A stretch of DNA of 64,000 nt from Rebecca billardiae RCC1528 (GCA_965240325.2 OZ251237.1:1673601-1737600), one strand, 5' to 3'; counted from the first letter of the stretch, positions 1 through 11,578 are shown. Notes: generated by a model from the letters alone, not told the origin. Numbers and translations: made by a program.

Positions 1-502
1 GGGGCAGCAGCTCGGTCGGATCGGCACGTGCAATGGCGCATCGTGCCGGGCGAGGCGACCAAGTGGCCCGCCGCGCACGCGCTCTCTGTCTCTCCCGCGC
101 GCGCGCGCGCCGTGTCGCCCGCGGCCCGGGCAGCTCCGCGGGCACGGGGCAGCGCGTGCTGATAGTGCTTGGCTGCAGCCCGCGCGGCGTGGTGCGGAGG
201 CGCTGCGGCGGGCACATCCACGCATCGTCGAGGACTGCATGGTACGCCGGTGGCTCTCGCCCGCCGGGCTCGAGCCACACGCGCGGCAGGCACTGACCAC
301 GGTGGGGCTACCGGACTGCGCTCACTTTGGTCCGCCGAAGCTTCTGCGGATGCTCCTGACCCTCAATCAGCAATCGCCGACGCCGCCGCCGGTTTGAGCC
401 CTGTTTCGTCAAGCGTAGCCCACAAAAGTTTCCGACGGCGACAGGTTCCTCCGTCAAACCCATACAGGAGCGCGCGTGGCCGTGGGCGGCACGCTGCCGC
501 CG
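1..502. other. GC-rich leader region without a supported gene
   Basis: Open frames run through this stretch on both strands, but they are arginine/alanine-rich, lack family motifs and look like by-products of the high GC content. The last ~50 bases precede the kinase start and may be its 5' untranslated region. An upstream gene's 3' end cannot be excluded. Confidence 0.4.
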
Positions 503-3076
503 ATGGCGTGGAATGACGGGTCGCCGAGCGCGCAGCTGACCGAGCCGCTCTTCCCGCCAGTCGACAAGCCGCGCGCCGCTGGCGCGCCAGGCCGCGCTGG
601 CCGCCGCGCGGCCGAGCGCGGCGGCGACGCGCGGCGGCGCGGCCTGGGCGGCGGCGGCGGCGGCGGCGACACCTTCATCGCGCGCGGGCGCACGCGCGAG
701 GAGGAGGAGGCGCTGAGGGTCGAGTCGCTCCTCGCGCGCGCCGGCGCGCCCGACGCCTCCGCGCCCTTCGCCCTGCGCCTCGCCGAGCCGCTCGAGTGCG
801 TGTGCGGCGCGGTGGAGCGGCTCTGGGCTGCGCTGCTGCGGTGCGTGCTGGGCGCGCGCTGGCGGATGACGCGGCACGGGCCCGGGCGGGGCGGCGAGCT
901 GCAGCTGCGCTCGGCGCAGCTCCCCCGGCAGCTCGTCGTCGAGTCCGACGTGCGTCCGGGCAGCCGCTTCGCCGACCACTTCGCGCTGCGCGAGCTGCTG
1001 GGCGTGGGCGCGTCCTCGCGCGTGCACCGCGCGCGCAGGCTGGTGGGCGGCCGGCGGGTGCGCGGCGAGGGCGGCGTGTTCGCCGCGAAGGTGGTCTCGA
1101 AGGCGCGCCTCGGCATCGACGCGCGCTCGCGCGCCGCCGCCCTCCGCCAGGTCCACGCCGAGCTCGACGCGCTGAGCGCGTGCGCGGGCCACCCGTGCGT
1201 GCTGGCGCTGGCGTGTGCGTTCGAGGGGCGCATGCAGATTGTGATCGTGCTGGAGCACTGCGCGGGCGGCGAGCTGTTCGACTTCTTGGTGGCGCAGGGC
1301 GCGCTCACCGAGGCCGACTGCGCGTGCATCCTCGCGCAGGTCTGCGCCGCCCTTTGCCACGTGCACGCGTGCGGCTACATGCACCGCGACGTGAAGCCGG
1401 GTGAGTGAGGGGCACGCGCACGCACCCGCTGCTGCCGCGGCTGCTGGCGCGGCTGCTGCTGGCGCGGCTGCGTGCTGGGGGCGCGGGCGGAAGCGCGCGC
1501 GGCGGCGTCGTGCGCCCAGCCGCGCCGCACCCCCGCTGAGCGCGCCCGCCCCCCATCCCCCTCCGCCCGCATGCGCGCCCGCGCCCCCGCCCGCGCCCCT
1601 GCCGCCTGCTGCTGCGCTGCGCTGCGGCCCGCACGCCGATGGCGGCGCGACCTCCGCCGGCGTGGCGGCGCGCGCGTGGCGCAGAGAATATCCTGCTCTC
1701 GGCGCCCGGCCAGCTCGGCTCGCTCAAGCTCGCCGACTTTGGCTACGCGCGCGCGCTGCCCCGCGCCGCGCGAGCGCCGCCGCGCGAGCACGAGGGTGCG
1801 GCGCACGCGCGCGCACCGCCCGCGCCCGCGCCCGCGCGCTCGGAGGCGCAGCGGCCGCAGCGGCCGCGAGAAGCGCGCGAGGAGCCCGCGCCGAGCGGTG
1901 GCGGCGGCGCGGCGGCGGCGCGGGCGGGCTCGGCCGAGCCACGCGACGCGTCGGCCGCCGCTGCCGCGCGCGCTCGGCACACGGCAGCGCTGGCGCACAG
2001 CGCGGCGCAGCGGCCGGCGCGCGCGCGCACGGGCGACGGCTGCGCGGACGCGGCGGCGGGCGGCGGCGGCGGCGGCGGCGGGGTGCGGACGGCAGGCGGT
2101 GGGTCAGCGGCGCACACGCCGCCGTCGCCGCGCTCGACGGCGCCCGCCTCGCCCGCCGCCTGCGCGCAGGCGCGCCCGTCCGCGCGCGCCGCCGCGCGCG
2201 CCGAGCGCGCGCGCGCGGCGGCGGGCGCGGCGTCGGCGGCCACCGGCGCGGCCGAGGCGGCGGCGGGCGGCGTGGCGAGGCGTGGCGCGGCGGCGGCGGG
2301 CGGCGCGAAGCCCAACGGTACGCTCGCGGCGCGCGCCGCGCTGGAGGCGGCCGCGGCGGCGCTCTGCGGCGACGGCGACGGCGACTGGTCGGGCGGCGGC
2401 GCGGCGCGCGCGCACGGCGCGCCGGCCGCGGCCGCGCGCGCCGGCGCGGGCGGCGGCGCGGCGCTGCAGGCCGACGAGCCGCAGGGCGGCGGCGCCGCCG
2501 TCCCCGCCGTGCCGCAGCCCGGCGCCCACGGCTACGGCTGCCGCTCGTTCCTGGGCACCCCGGGCTATCTCGCGCCCGAGATCCGCATCGGCGTCGAGTA
2601 TGGCGCGGGTGCGCGCCGCGCGCGTTGCCGCGCCGCCGCGCGCGCGCGGCGCGGCGCGGCGCCATTCTACAGCGCGCGGCGCTGCGTCGCCCTGCTCACC
2701 GCCCCGCGCGCGCGGGTGTGGCGGCGCGCTGCAGGCGTGGACATGTGGTCGCTCGGCGTCCTCGCGCACCTGCTGCTCACGGGCTCGCTGCCCTTCTCGC
2801 CCGAGGCGGACGCGCACGCGATGCCGTGCGCGCAGCAAGGCGGCAGCGCCGCAGGCGGCAGCGCGCCCGCTCTCTCCGATGCCGTGGCGCGCGCGGCCGC
2901 CGACGCCGCGGCCAGGGCGGCGGCCGGCTGGGCGGCGGCTGCGCCGTCGCGCCGCACTGCCGCCGACGGCAGCGCCGGCGCGCCCGTGGCGAGCGCCACC
3001 GCCTCGCCGCTCGACGGCGCCTCCTCCTCCTCCGCCTCATCACGCGCCTGCGCCGCCGGCCTCGCGGACGCCGCCG

Positions 3077-3110
<34 letters not shown>

Positions 3111-3512
3111 GCCCGCGGCCGCGCCCGGCGCCGGCGCCGGCGGCGCGCCCGAGGGCGGCGCCGCGGCGCGCGACGACGCGGCGCGCGGCGCGGTCAGCAC
3201 GGCCGACCTGCGCCGCGCGTACTTCGTCAACTGGGAGGCGGAGGCGTGGGGCTGCGTCTCCAGAGACGCGCGCGAGCTCGTGCGCGCGGCGCTGCAGGTG
3301 GAGCCTGCGCGGCGCGCCACCGCGCACGAGGCGGCGAGCTCGGGGTGGGTGCGCAGGCTGGCGGCGGCGCACGTGCGGCAGCTGCCGCCGCGCGACCCGT
3401 GCGCGCCCGCGCGCCGCGCGCAGCCGCGCGCGCCAACGCCCGCGGCGCCGGGCGCGGCCCAACACGCGCGGGGCGAAGCGCCGCACGCGCACACGCTGCG
3501 GCCCCGCGCCGA

Positions 3513-3544
<32 letters not shown>

Positions 3545-4713
3545 ACGCCGACGGCCGCGATGCGCCCGCGGCCGGCGGCGCGGGCGGCCCCGCCGGCGGC
3601 GGCGTCGGGCTCGGCGCGCGCCCGCCGCCCGGCGGCGCGCACGCCGCGGCCGATCCCGCCGCCGACCCGCTGCGCCCGCTGCCGTACGCGCCGCGTGAGG
3701 CGCTGGGCCCGTACAGGCGCGGGGCTGCCGGCAGCGGCGCGTCTGCAGCGCCTTACTTCTTCAGCAGCTTCTTCCTCGACGACGCGGCGAGGCAGCGCTC
3801 CGCCGCGTCCACGCCGGTGAGCGGCGGCAGTGGCGGGCTCGGCGGCGGCGCGCTGAGCGCGGTGGCCTCGCCCGAGCTCCGCCCGCTCGACACGCCGCCT
3901 GGCCGGAGGCCGGACCGGCCGGGCGGCGGCGGGGGCGGCGGGGGCGGCGGGGGCGGCGGGGGCGGCGGGGGCGGCGGGGGCGGGTGCGTGTGCGCTGCTG
4001 CGCCGTACCGGCTCTCGATGTCCGACTTTGAGCTGCCGCGCGGTGCGCGCGCCGAGGGGGACGGTGGCGGCGGCGGCGCCGGGGGCGCCGCCGCGCAGCA
4101 CAACGACGACGACGCGCTGCGCACGAGTGATGACGACGAGGACGAGGAGGAGGAGGAGGACGAGGGCGCCGCCGCGCGCGCGGCGGCGGCGCGCACGGCC
4201 GCCGCGGCTGGGTGCCACGCGTCGGCCGGGTACGCGCGCTTCAACAAGCACAACGAGGCGAGCGTGCTGCAGCCGCTGCTCGGGCGCGGCCACCGGACCC
4301 CCGACCCGCCGCCGCCGCCCGTCCGCGCCGCGGGCGCAGCCGCCGCCGTCGGCGCGGCCGTGAAGGCCGGCGGCGGCCTCCCCAGCAGCCTGGTCCCCAG
4401 CAGCCTGCTCCATGGCTCAGCCGCCGGAGGCAGCGGCGGGGCGGCGGGGGCGGCGATGCAGTCCGAGCTGCTGCCCGGCGGCGCGCAGCGGCCCCGCGCC
4501 GTCGCGGTCGCCGTCGCGCTGGATGGCGCATCAGGCGCCACGCCCACGACGGCCGCGGCGTCGGGGCCGCTCCCCGCCGGTGCCGCTCGGCATCTCTGCG
4601 AGGTTATTGGCGGCGGCGGGGCGGGCGGGGCTGCTGCCGACGACCGAGTGACGACGACCGACATGCAGGTGGCTGCCGTGAATCTGCTGGATGATGATGA
4701 CGACGCGATATGA
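503..4713 (+). CDS. Ser/Thr protein kinase with huge low-complexity inserts
   Basis: Probable protein kinase, CAMK-like in its lobes. Exon 1 runs from ATG 503 to 1400; an in-frame GTG exists upstream at 476. It has a glycine-loop-like GVGASSRVH, an invariant-lysine strand (FAAKVVSK) and ends within HRDVKP. A GTGAGT intron (1401-1684) interrupts the catalytic loop, and exon 2 resumes as ENILL. Then come DFG (LADFGYAR), GTPGYLAPE and DMWSLGVLAHLLLTG. A second intron, 2609-2734 (126 bp, frame-neutral), splits EYGAG/VDMW. About 270 Ala/Arg-rich residues lie between DFG and the APE motif, far more than a normal activation segment, so further introns may hide there. Another Ala-rich insert follows subdomain IX. 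The tail has Gly runs and an acidic stretch (DDDEDEEEEEDE near 4130-4160) and ends NLLDDDDDAI. Kinase identity is firm; exact exon structure and substrate are not. Confidence 0.75.
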
Positions 4714-5565
4714 CGATGCCGCCGGCGGATATATATATATACAGTCCCCTCCGAACAATTGGTTACCCTTATTGTGTTTGGCTGTCGTCTATATATACCA
4801 GCTCCGTCACTGTTTGAGGCCCACTGCTGCATGCTATCTGTTACTGCACCTATAGCCCTCACAGACCAGGTGGGTATGAGCTGGGCGGGTGTGTGGGCTG
4901 AGTCAGTCATCAGATAAATTGAATGCAGGTGCACAACCGGCTGACGGGTGCTGCGCGGGGGTGCTGGACCACCACGAGGGCAGGCAGGGATGGAAATTCA
5001 CCCCCTGAGCAGGCTGTGGGCTGGCTGGCTGGGAGTGTAGCAGCTGTATAGTGGGCCCTGGCGCTGCAGCTGGATGGCCTTTGATACTGCCTAGCAGCCA
5101 GCCTAGCAGTACAGTCTGGCGTGAGCTGTGCGGTTTCAGTGCGCAGGCCACGTCTCTGCGGGTGGTGGTCGGGGAATGGCCACCACAGTGCACCAGATGC
5201 ACCTAGCCTGCCAGTGGCCCACCTGCTGATTGGGTATGCCCTGTAGCACAGCACACGAGGCTCCGCCGAAAATCAGCGGCGCGCTGTGCTACAAGCTGGG
5301 CTGAAAGGGGTGTGGGAGCCAGTCGAGAGCCTGTCGGCCACGGTCACGTCCGAGCTGGCCGGCTTCACGTGCTACCCAGAGAAGTCCTCCAATGGTCACC
5401 CACCCGGCTGAAGTCATGATGGGTGGGTGCAGCTCGACCGAATGGAGAGTGCTGGGGCCGCAGGTGCCCGTCATGCAAGCCTAGGCGGCCAGGAGAAGGT
5501 GTGATGTGCAGGTGTGCTCTCCATAGGGTAATTTATTGTTGAGAGGACTGTACGATGCGCGACGA
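4714..5565. other. Intergenic, lower GC
   Basis: No supported gene. The kinase stop is followed by an AT-rich patch with a short TA run at about 4729-4741. The rest holds GC-neutral sequence whose open frames lack recognisable content. Confidence 0.5.
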
Positions 5566-5569
5566 CTAC

Positions 5570-5699
5570 GATATGATATGATATGATATGATATGATATG
5601 ATATGATATGATATGATATGATATGATATGATATGATATGATATGATATGATATATATATATATATATGATATATGGGGGTAGAGAGAGAGAGAGAGAG
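5570..5699. repeat. Compound microsatellite: GATAT, then AT, then GA
   Basis: About 16 tandem copies of the pentamer GATAT run from about 5570 to 5650. They pass directly into an AT dinucleotide run to about 5668 and, after a short gap, a GA run at 5686-5699. Confidence 0.95.
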
Positions 5700-5867
5700 T
5701 AGAGAGGGCCGCCTGTTTTATTTCTACCTGATTCCATTTACTAAAGGGCCGAGCCACTATAACTGTCAGGTTACCGAGCAGATCGCGCGGAGTTAAAAAC
5801 CCATCGTTTTGGTCAATAATAAAACTGGCGGGCGCAAAGTCTGGTCTTTCTGCCGGCGGATCGCGTG

Positions 5868-6125
5868 ATGGCAGAGGAGCACTGCAGCTGCGCCTTCTCC
5901 GACCCGGGCGACCCGGCGCCAGCGGCGCGGCGCGCGCGCGGCTGCGACTCGGCGCTCGCGCTCGACCCGTACGACAGCCGCACCGGACTCGCTGCGCCCC
6001 TTGGCTCGCTTGCCCACAGAGCGCCGCGCGGACCTGGCATGCGTGTCGCGGCCTGCACGCCCGAGGTGCCAATCTCAAATTTGTGCGACATTCAGGGCGG
6101 CGAGGTCGGCACCGTCGACGAGTAG
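5868..6125 (+). CDS. Small unrecognised open frame
   Basis: An ATG-initiated frame of about 85 codons with a cysteine pair near the N-terminus (CSC) and a GC content like the true genes nearby. No family is recognised. A 12-base inverted repeat (GAATGTCGCACA and its complement) lies near its end at about 6080 and again at about 6207, so this could be part of a repeat rather than a gene. Confidence 0.2.
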   Translation: MAEEHCSCAFSDPGDPAPAARRARGCDSALALDPYDSRTGLAAPLGSLAHRAPRGPGMRVAACTPEVPISNLCDIQGGEVGTVDE

Positions 6126-6359
6126 GATGGGTTCTTGACCTCCGCACGTCCCACGCGGAAGTCAAGAGCGCGTCGGAGCGGCCGGGGACCGCGACCTCGT
6201 CGCTGTGAATGTCGCACAGCAAATTCGCGCACGTGGGCCGTGGGCACGTCGGCACGATGGCGCTGCCTGACAGTTATAGTGGCTTAACCCTTTACAGTAT
6301 GTCACGGCGACAAACCCGTGCCCGCCAGTGGGAATCGGTGTCACGCCCCGTTGTATGTA

Positions 6360-7141
6360 CAGGGTCCCCAACAATTGTTCGGACACTGATTTTTGCTGAC
6401 TACGGCTGCTAACGATGAGATGGGCCAGAGGCTCACATGTGCGCCATGGACCTTACTCCTCGGATGACGACAGGGTGTGGGTGCAGCGAGCGGCGCGCTC
6501 AGCGTGTGGCCAGGGCTGGCTTGGATGTACAGCTCAACCGACTAGCGGTTGGCTCTGAACAGGTCCACGGAGCCCCCGCGGGTGGCATGCCTGCTAAAAT
6601 TCGTATCTGGCGCACGGTTGCATTTGGCGGCGGGCGGGTTGGTGCGCGCACTGGTGGGTCTCCAGCGTTCGCTGCGGGTAGTGGCGCCGACTGTAGCCCT
6701 TGCCTGCACGGCCAGAGCCGATCGATGGGCTGTGCAGCAGCTGTGCAAGCGAGGTGCGCAACTGGTAGGCTGGTCCGATCGGGCCGTATATACTCCTGGT
6801 GTAGCGCTACGTCCGGGCTTGCCCAGGGCTGTCGAGCGCATGCCGCATAGTCATCGACCATGCCACGTAATAATATCTGCGCGGCCTTGAGCGGGCTTGC
6901 TGGCTACAGACATGCGCAGAAGCCACACGGCTGCTTCACGGCCCTCACGACCAGCCTTGTGCCGACTGTCCGCATGACCCAGAGGGGTGCTCCACGCGGG
7001 CTGCCCGGCTATGCGCGGTCGCAGACAGACCTAGTGGGGTGCACACGAGCCGAGCTGGCCGCTCCTGACCCCGCGCGAGGCAGCCACAGGCCGTACGCTG
7101 AGCTGCTGCCCAAAGTGTCCAGTTTAATGTTGGAGACCCTG
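6360..7141 (+). mobile_element. 782-bp inverted-terminal element, copy A
   Basis: This copy begins CAGGGTCCCCAAC and ends GTTGGAGACCCTG, giving imperfect terminal inverted repeats of about 25 bp. It is flanked by TA on both sides (6358-6359 and 7142-7143), as expected for Tc1/mariner-type insertion. It is nearly identical, in the opposite orientation, to the copies at 7988 and 11579. Open frames inside are shared by all three only because the DNA is nearly identical; none resembles a transposase. It is probably a non-autonomous element. Confidence 0.85.
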
Positions 7142-7987
7142 TACCTCTCACGGCCGATGGCGGCCTCCACGTGCGTGAGGAATACGATTCGTGCACTCCT
7201 CGGTGACCGGTGAGTGCACGAATCCAGTTGCGGCGCTCGTCCGCCTCGTCGTCGTCGCGGCACGAGGTACATCCAACACCATGGGTCGGATCGCAGAACT
7301 CTCCGCGCGCTCGCGCTCGCGCGGCGAGGCACTGGCAGGCTTGTTCTTCATCTTGGCCAAGGCTGCAGCCTGCCAGATGCGCGAGAACGCGTGTGCATGC
7401 CTTTCCGCGCGTCATGAGTGCGCGTTGCACGCATCCTATCGCAGTCTACGCCGACGAGGCCTGAGCATCCACGTCAACCAGCCTGCCACGATCACGTTCA
7501 AATGCAGGCGGCAAGCTGCATGCGAGCGGCACGCAACGGAAGCATCTCAAGCCCGACAAAGTAGTGGCGGAGGAGCTTGTAGAGCTGGTGGCGATTGCGG
7601 TCTATCTGTTCATCACCTGTTCAGAGTCGCCAACTGACACGGGCGCGACGTAGCCAAGGTAGAGTGCCTGCAGCTTGCAGCAAGCCCGCAGCTGCCACCT
7701 CGGCGACGATCGTCACACAAACAACCGTGCGCCGCGACTGACCACTGTGTCAGGGCGAAGCACCAGGCAAGGCTAAGCAGCATGCCATGGCAACATCTTT
7801 GGCTACATGTCAGCGCGCTAGTACGAGAATGCGCCAACGACGTGCCATCAGTACTCCGCAATCGCGCCGGCACCGCACCAGCGGCCAAGCAGCCGCCATT
7901 TTGCCGCGTTTTGGCGGATGTCGCCGTGGGGCTCTCGTAGAATTAAAGGCTGTATAACCGCTCGGTTATGCGGGTTATATATATATA
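7142..7987. other. Spacer between inverted copies A and B
   Basis: About 850 bases with no recognised gene. It contains a perfect 13-bp inverted repeat (GATTCGTGCACTC, 7186-7198, and its complement at 7212-7224) around a loop that itself contains CGGTGACCG. The right end is a TA-rich run that served as target for copy B. A plus-strand open frame of about 145 codons at 7191-7637 has no recognisable features. Confidence 0.5.
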
Positions 7988-8769
7988 CAGGGTCTCCAAC
8001 ATTAAACTGGACACTTTGGGCAGCAGCTCAGCGTACGGCCTGTGGCTGCCTCGCGCGGGGTCAGGAGCGGCCAGCTCGGCTCGTGTGCACCCCACTAGGT
8101 CTGTCTGCGACCGCGCATAGCCGGACAGCCCGCGTGGAGCACCCCTCTGGGTCATGCGGACAGTCGGCACAAGGCTGGTCGTGAGGGCCGTGAAGCAGCC
8201 GTGTGGCTTCTGCGCATGTCTGTAGCCAGCAAGCCCGCTCAAGGCCGCGCAGATATTATTACGTGGCATGGTCGATGACTATGCGGCATGCGCTCGACAG
8301 CCCTGGGCAAGCCCGGACGTAGCGCTACACCAGGAGTATATACGGCCCGATCGGACCAGCCTACCTGTTGCGCACCTCGCTTGCACAGCTGCTGCACAGC
8401 CCATCGATCGGCTCTGGCCGTGCAGGCAAGGGCTACAGTCGGCGCCACTACCCGCAGCGAACGCTGGAGACCCACCAGTGCGCGCACCAACCCGCCCGCC
8501 GCCAAATGCAACCGTGCGCCAGATACGAATTTTAGCAGGCATGCCACCCGCGGGGGCTCCGTGGACCTGTTCAGAGCCAACCGCTAGTCGGTTGAGCTGT
8601 ACATCCAAGCCAGCCCTGGCCACACGCTGAGCGCGCCGCTCGCTGCACCCACACCCTGTCGTCATCCGAGGAGTAAGGTCCATGGCGCTCATGTGAGCCT
8701 CTGGCCCATCTCATCGTTAGCAGCCGTAGTCAGCAAAAATCAATGTCCGACCAATTGTTGGGGACCCTG
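7988..8769 (-). mobile_element. 782-bp inverted-terminal element, copy B
   Basis: Same length and termini as copy A but inverted relative to it. The left flank is TA within a TATATA run. The right flank is TG, one change from TA. It differs from copies A and C at only a few positions, which implies recent spread. Confidence 0.85.
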
Positions 8770-8861
8770 TGTGCACACTCGCTTGCCGCATGTTGAGTGA
8801 CTGTCAGCCAGGGAGCTGAAGACGACGGCTTCTCAGAGGCCGCGCGAGCTCGACGGCGGCG

Positions 8862-9720
8862 CGCGCGGGCACGGTGGGCTGGCGCGGCCCCGGCGCACGC
8901 CCATCCGGCCGCACGCCGCCGCGCCAGCCGCTCCTGCACGCGGGCTGACCGAGGCGCCAGCCTCACCCAACCGCCGCTGCTTGCCGTGGAGCTGGTCGGG
9001 AGATGATGGGGTGGGTCGGCTGCTCCCAGAAGCTCCCCACGCGCGCCGCGCGTGCTGCATGCGGGTGCGGCGGGTCGGCGCGGCCCCGCCGCGCGCCCAT
9101 CCGGCCGCGCGCCGCCGCGCCAGCCGCTCCTGCACCCGGGCTGACTCAGGCGTCAGCCTCACCCAACCGTGAGCCGCCAGCTGCTTGCCGTGGAGCTGGT
9201 CGGGAGATGATTTGGTGGGTCGGCTGCTCCCAGAAGCTCCCCACGCGCGCCGCGCGCGCTGCATACGGGTGCGGCGGGTCGGCGCGGCCCCGCCGCGCGC
9301 CCATCCGGCCGCACGCCGCCGCGCCAGCCGCTCCTGCACGCGGGCTGACTCAGGCGTCAGCCTCACCCAACCGTGAGCCGCCAGCTGCTTGCCGTGGAGC
9401 TGGTCGGGAGATGATTTGGTGGGTCGGCTGCTCCCAGAAGCTCCCCACGCGCGCCGCGCGCGCTGCATACGGGTGCGGCGGGTCGGCGCGGCCCCGCCGC
9501 GCGCCCATCCGGCCGCGCGCCGCCGCGCCAGTCGCTCCTGCACCCGCGCTGACTCAGGCGTCAGCCTCACCCAACCGTGAGCCGCCAGCTGCTTGCCGTG
9601 GAGCTGGTCGGGAGATGATGGGGTGGGTCGGCTGCTCCCAGAAGCTCCCCACGCGCGCCGCGCGCGCTGCGTGCGGGTGCGGCGGGTCGGCGCGGCCCCG
9701 CCGCGCGCCGATCCGGCGCC
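8862..9720. repeat. 204-bp tandem repeat array, about 4.3 copies
   Basis: Units starting near 8981, 9185, 9389 and 9593 repeat with a 204-bp period, preceded by a partial diverged unit from about 8862. Because 204 is a multiple of three, open frames run through the array on both strands with a 68-residue protein period. This alone is not evidence of coding. Each unit contains TGACTCAGGCGTCAGCC or a close variant. Confidence 0.95.
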
Positions 9721-9838
9721 ATCTAGTCCGCCGCTAAGTCATCGGCGCAGCTCAGAATCTCAGTGCCATAGCTAGGCCGCGCAGCTGCCGCCTGTTACTC
9801 ATCGATCAGCTGATCTAAGTAATCATCAAAAGCGGCGG

Positions 9839-9881
<43 letters not shown>

Positions 9882-9892
9882 CTGCTCATTAC
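9721..9892. repeat. CT microsatellite next to the transposase stop
   Basis: A CT dinucleotide run occupies 9842-9879, immediately 3' of the transposase gene. The preceding ~120 bases are unique sequence with nothing recognised. Confidence 0.9.
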
Positions 9893-11146
9893 TTAGTGAC
9901 CAGTGTTCGCGCCATCCTTCTTGATGCAGAGCTCGAGACGGGCGAGCCAACCATCAAACAGCTTCGTCATAAACACTTTGTCACCGGTCACCTCTGCATA
10001 CATGTCCTTCACAGCCTGCTCAAAGTCCTGCTGTGACACGTACTTGCGCTGCCGCAGACCCATGCGCCGCACCATCTCAGCCCACACATTCTCAATCAAT
10101 GAGAGGTCAGGGCTCAGCGCAGGCCAGTCCCAAAAGCAGCGGCGGGTAAACTTCGTAATCACCTCTCTGCACTTCTGGCCTCGCTCAGTGCTCGGATGAA
10201 TAGTGTGGGCCCTCGCACCATCCTGCTGCCAGTACCAATCCTCACCTAGGTCGTTCTCTTCGAACAGCTTTGCCATGTCGCGGAGCATCTGGAGCAAGAT
10301 GTTGTTCTGGTACTCCTTCGAGGTCACACCGCGCTTCTTCTTGGGCGGGGCTTCGGTGGGGTTACCATCCTCATCGTAGTCGTCAGCTTCGACCTTGAAT
10401 GCTGTACCAGAGACTTTGGTGATGAGCCTGCTCGCACCCCACCAGCAAATGGCGGCGTATGCGTGCACGCGGAAGCGGCGACCAGTCGGCGCGTCGTCAG
10501 GCTCGTGGTTCTCGCAGCGCACCTTCCACTGCCCGGTGGGCCCCAGCTCGTCCGAGATGAAGATCTTCGAGTCGCTGAAGCTCACTGACTGCTTGAACTT
10601 CTTCCTCCCTCGGTCAGTTGCCCGCTTGACGATGGCCTTACACCACGCAACGCGCTTCTTCTTGTGCGCCTTCTTGAGCGTGTACTTCTTGCCGATGCGA
10701 TTCCGCGAGTAGTACGCGCTGATGCGCAGCTTGATCTCCTTGCTCCAAGTCGTGAGGCCGGCAATGCTCAGGTCGCACACCTCACGCAAGGAATGCACCT
10801 TGCCAGTCTTGATCTTTGCTGCTGCCTCGTCAGCGTCTACTGCCGGCACGCTTGGGGGGCGGCCACGCCCTTCGAGCACCGCGCCCACCACCCCAGTCTC
10901 CTCCCACTTCTTGTAGATGTCGTACCCACCAGCCTTGCTCACACCAAACAAGCCCGCAGCGACCGCCATCGGCATGCCGTAGAGGTGAAGGATGATGAGA
11001 CCCCAGTGCCGACCCTCGCGGCTGATCTGGCTAGGGCCATCACCATGCGTGTGCTTGCGCGCACGCTCGCCCGCCTCCGCATTGGTGCCACCCCTCGTGA
11101 TCCCCAGGAGCAGCATCCACCAAGCCACTGGCTGCCGCGGCGCCAT
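9893..11146 (-). CDS. Tc1/mariner (IS630-superfamily) DDE transposase
   Basis: Transposase of 417 residues, intronless, from ATG at 11146 to TAA at 9893. The N-terminal third (about residues 45-105) reads as a helix-turn-helix with a GRGRP linker, typical of Tc1 proteins. Catalytic acidic residues are visible: D199 in FISDELGP, D309 in QQDGARAH and E352 in SPDLSLIENVW. The second-to-third spacing is 42 residues, longer than the usual 34-39. A basic patch PPKKKRG (about 267-273) could be a nuclear localisation signal. GC content is lower and lysine content higher than in neighbouring genes, fitting foreign origin. The frame is intact, so it may be active. Copies B and C of the 782-bp element flank it at some distance, and the outer ends of B and C abut TA. 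I found no convincing closer inverted repeats. Confidence 0.9.
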   Translation of the reverse strand: MAPRQPVAWWMLLLGITRGGTNAEAGERARKHTHGDGPSQISREGRHWGLIILHLYGMPMAVAAGLFGVSKAGGYDIYKKWEETGVVGAVLEGRGRPPSVPAVDADEAAAKIKTGKVHSLREVCDLSIAGLTTWSKEIKLRISAYYSRNRIGKKYTLKKAHKKKRVAWCKAIVKRATDRGRKKFKQSVSFSDSKIFISDELGPTGQWKVRCENHEPDDAPTGRRFRVHAYAAICWWGASRLITKVSGTAFKVEADDYDEDGNPTEAPPKKKRGVTSKEYQNNILLQMLRDMAKLFEENDLGEDWYWQQDGARAHTIHPSTERGQKCREVITKFTRRCFWDWPALSPDLSLIENVWAEMVRRMGLRQRKYVSQQDFEQAVKDMYAEVTGDKVFMTKLFDGWLARLELCIKKDGANTGH

Positions 11147-11578
11147 GGCTGCCGAAGATCCGCACGGAATCGGCCGGGCATCAGACAGCAGTACCCGAAT
11201 AACGGTTCATCGCGCAGTAACGTCGAAAGCAATGCCTGCCGGCCGCGGCGCGCCGGCGCGCAGGTCAGCACGGCGGGCACGCGCTGGTACGGACCACTGT
11301 GGTGCTCCTGCGAGCAGCTGCTGACGCGTTGGCGCGATGAGACCAGCGTCCTCGCAAACCCGTGACCAGGTGGCCCAGTGCCACTGCCCTGCCTCCACAC
11401 GCTAGTCGAGGGAGTGACGCGTGCCGAATGTGTCTCGCCGGATGACCACCAAGGCTGCTGTCAATAAATATGAGGTGGGTCACGTCGACAACCCGAACTG
11501 CTGGGTGTCTATTTGAAATATACTCCGCAGATTCTGCCAGTGGCAGCTACGGAGCTACGCTCGTCGCCGAGATACCTT
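11147..11578. other. Region upstream of the transposase
   Basis: No gene is supported on either strand. It should hold the transposase promoter. No clear inverted terminal repeat matching the sequence downstream of the transposase was found by eye. Confidence 0.4.

Noticed and set aside
1401-3820. Long alternative frames overlapping the kinase (more than 700 codons)
   Set aside because: They are arginine/alanine composition shadows. Only one frame carries the DFG, APE and DMWSLG kinase motifs.
6549-6890. Conserved 113-residue protein in all three 782-bp elements
   Set aside because: The three DNA copies are nearly identical overall, so shared open frames are expected. No transposase motif is seen and overlapping frames on the other strand are equally conserved.
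8981-9737. Tandem-repeat protein over the 204-bp array
   Set aside because: The period is a multiple of three and GC is high, so several frames on both strands stay open. No start context or family supports it.
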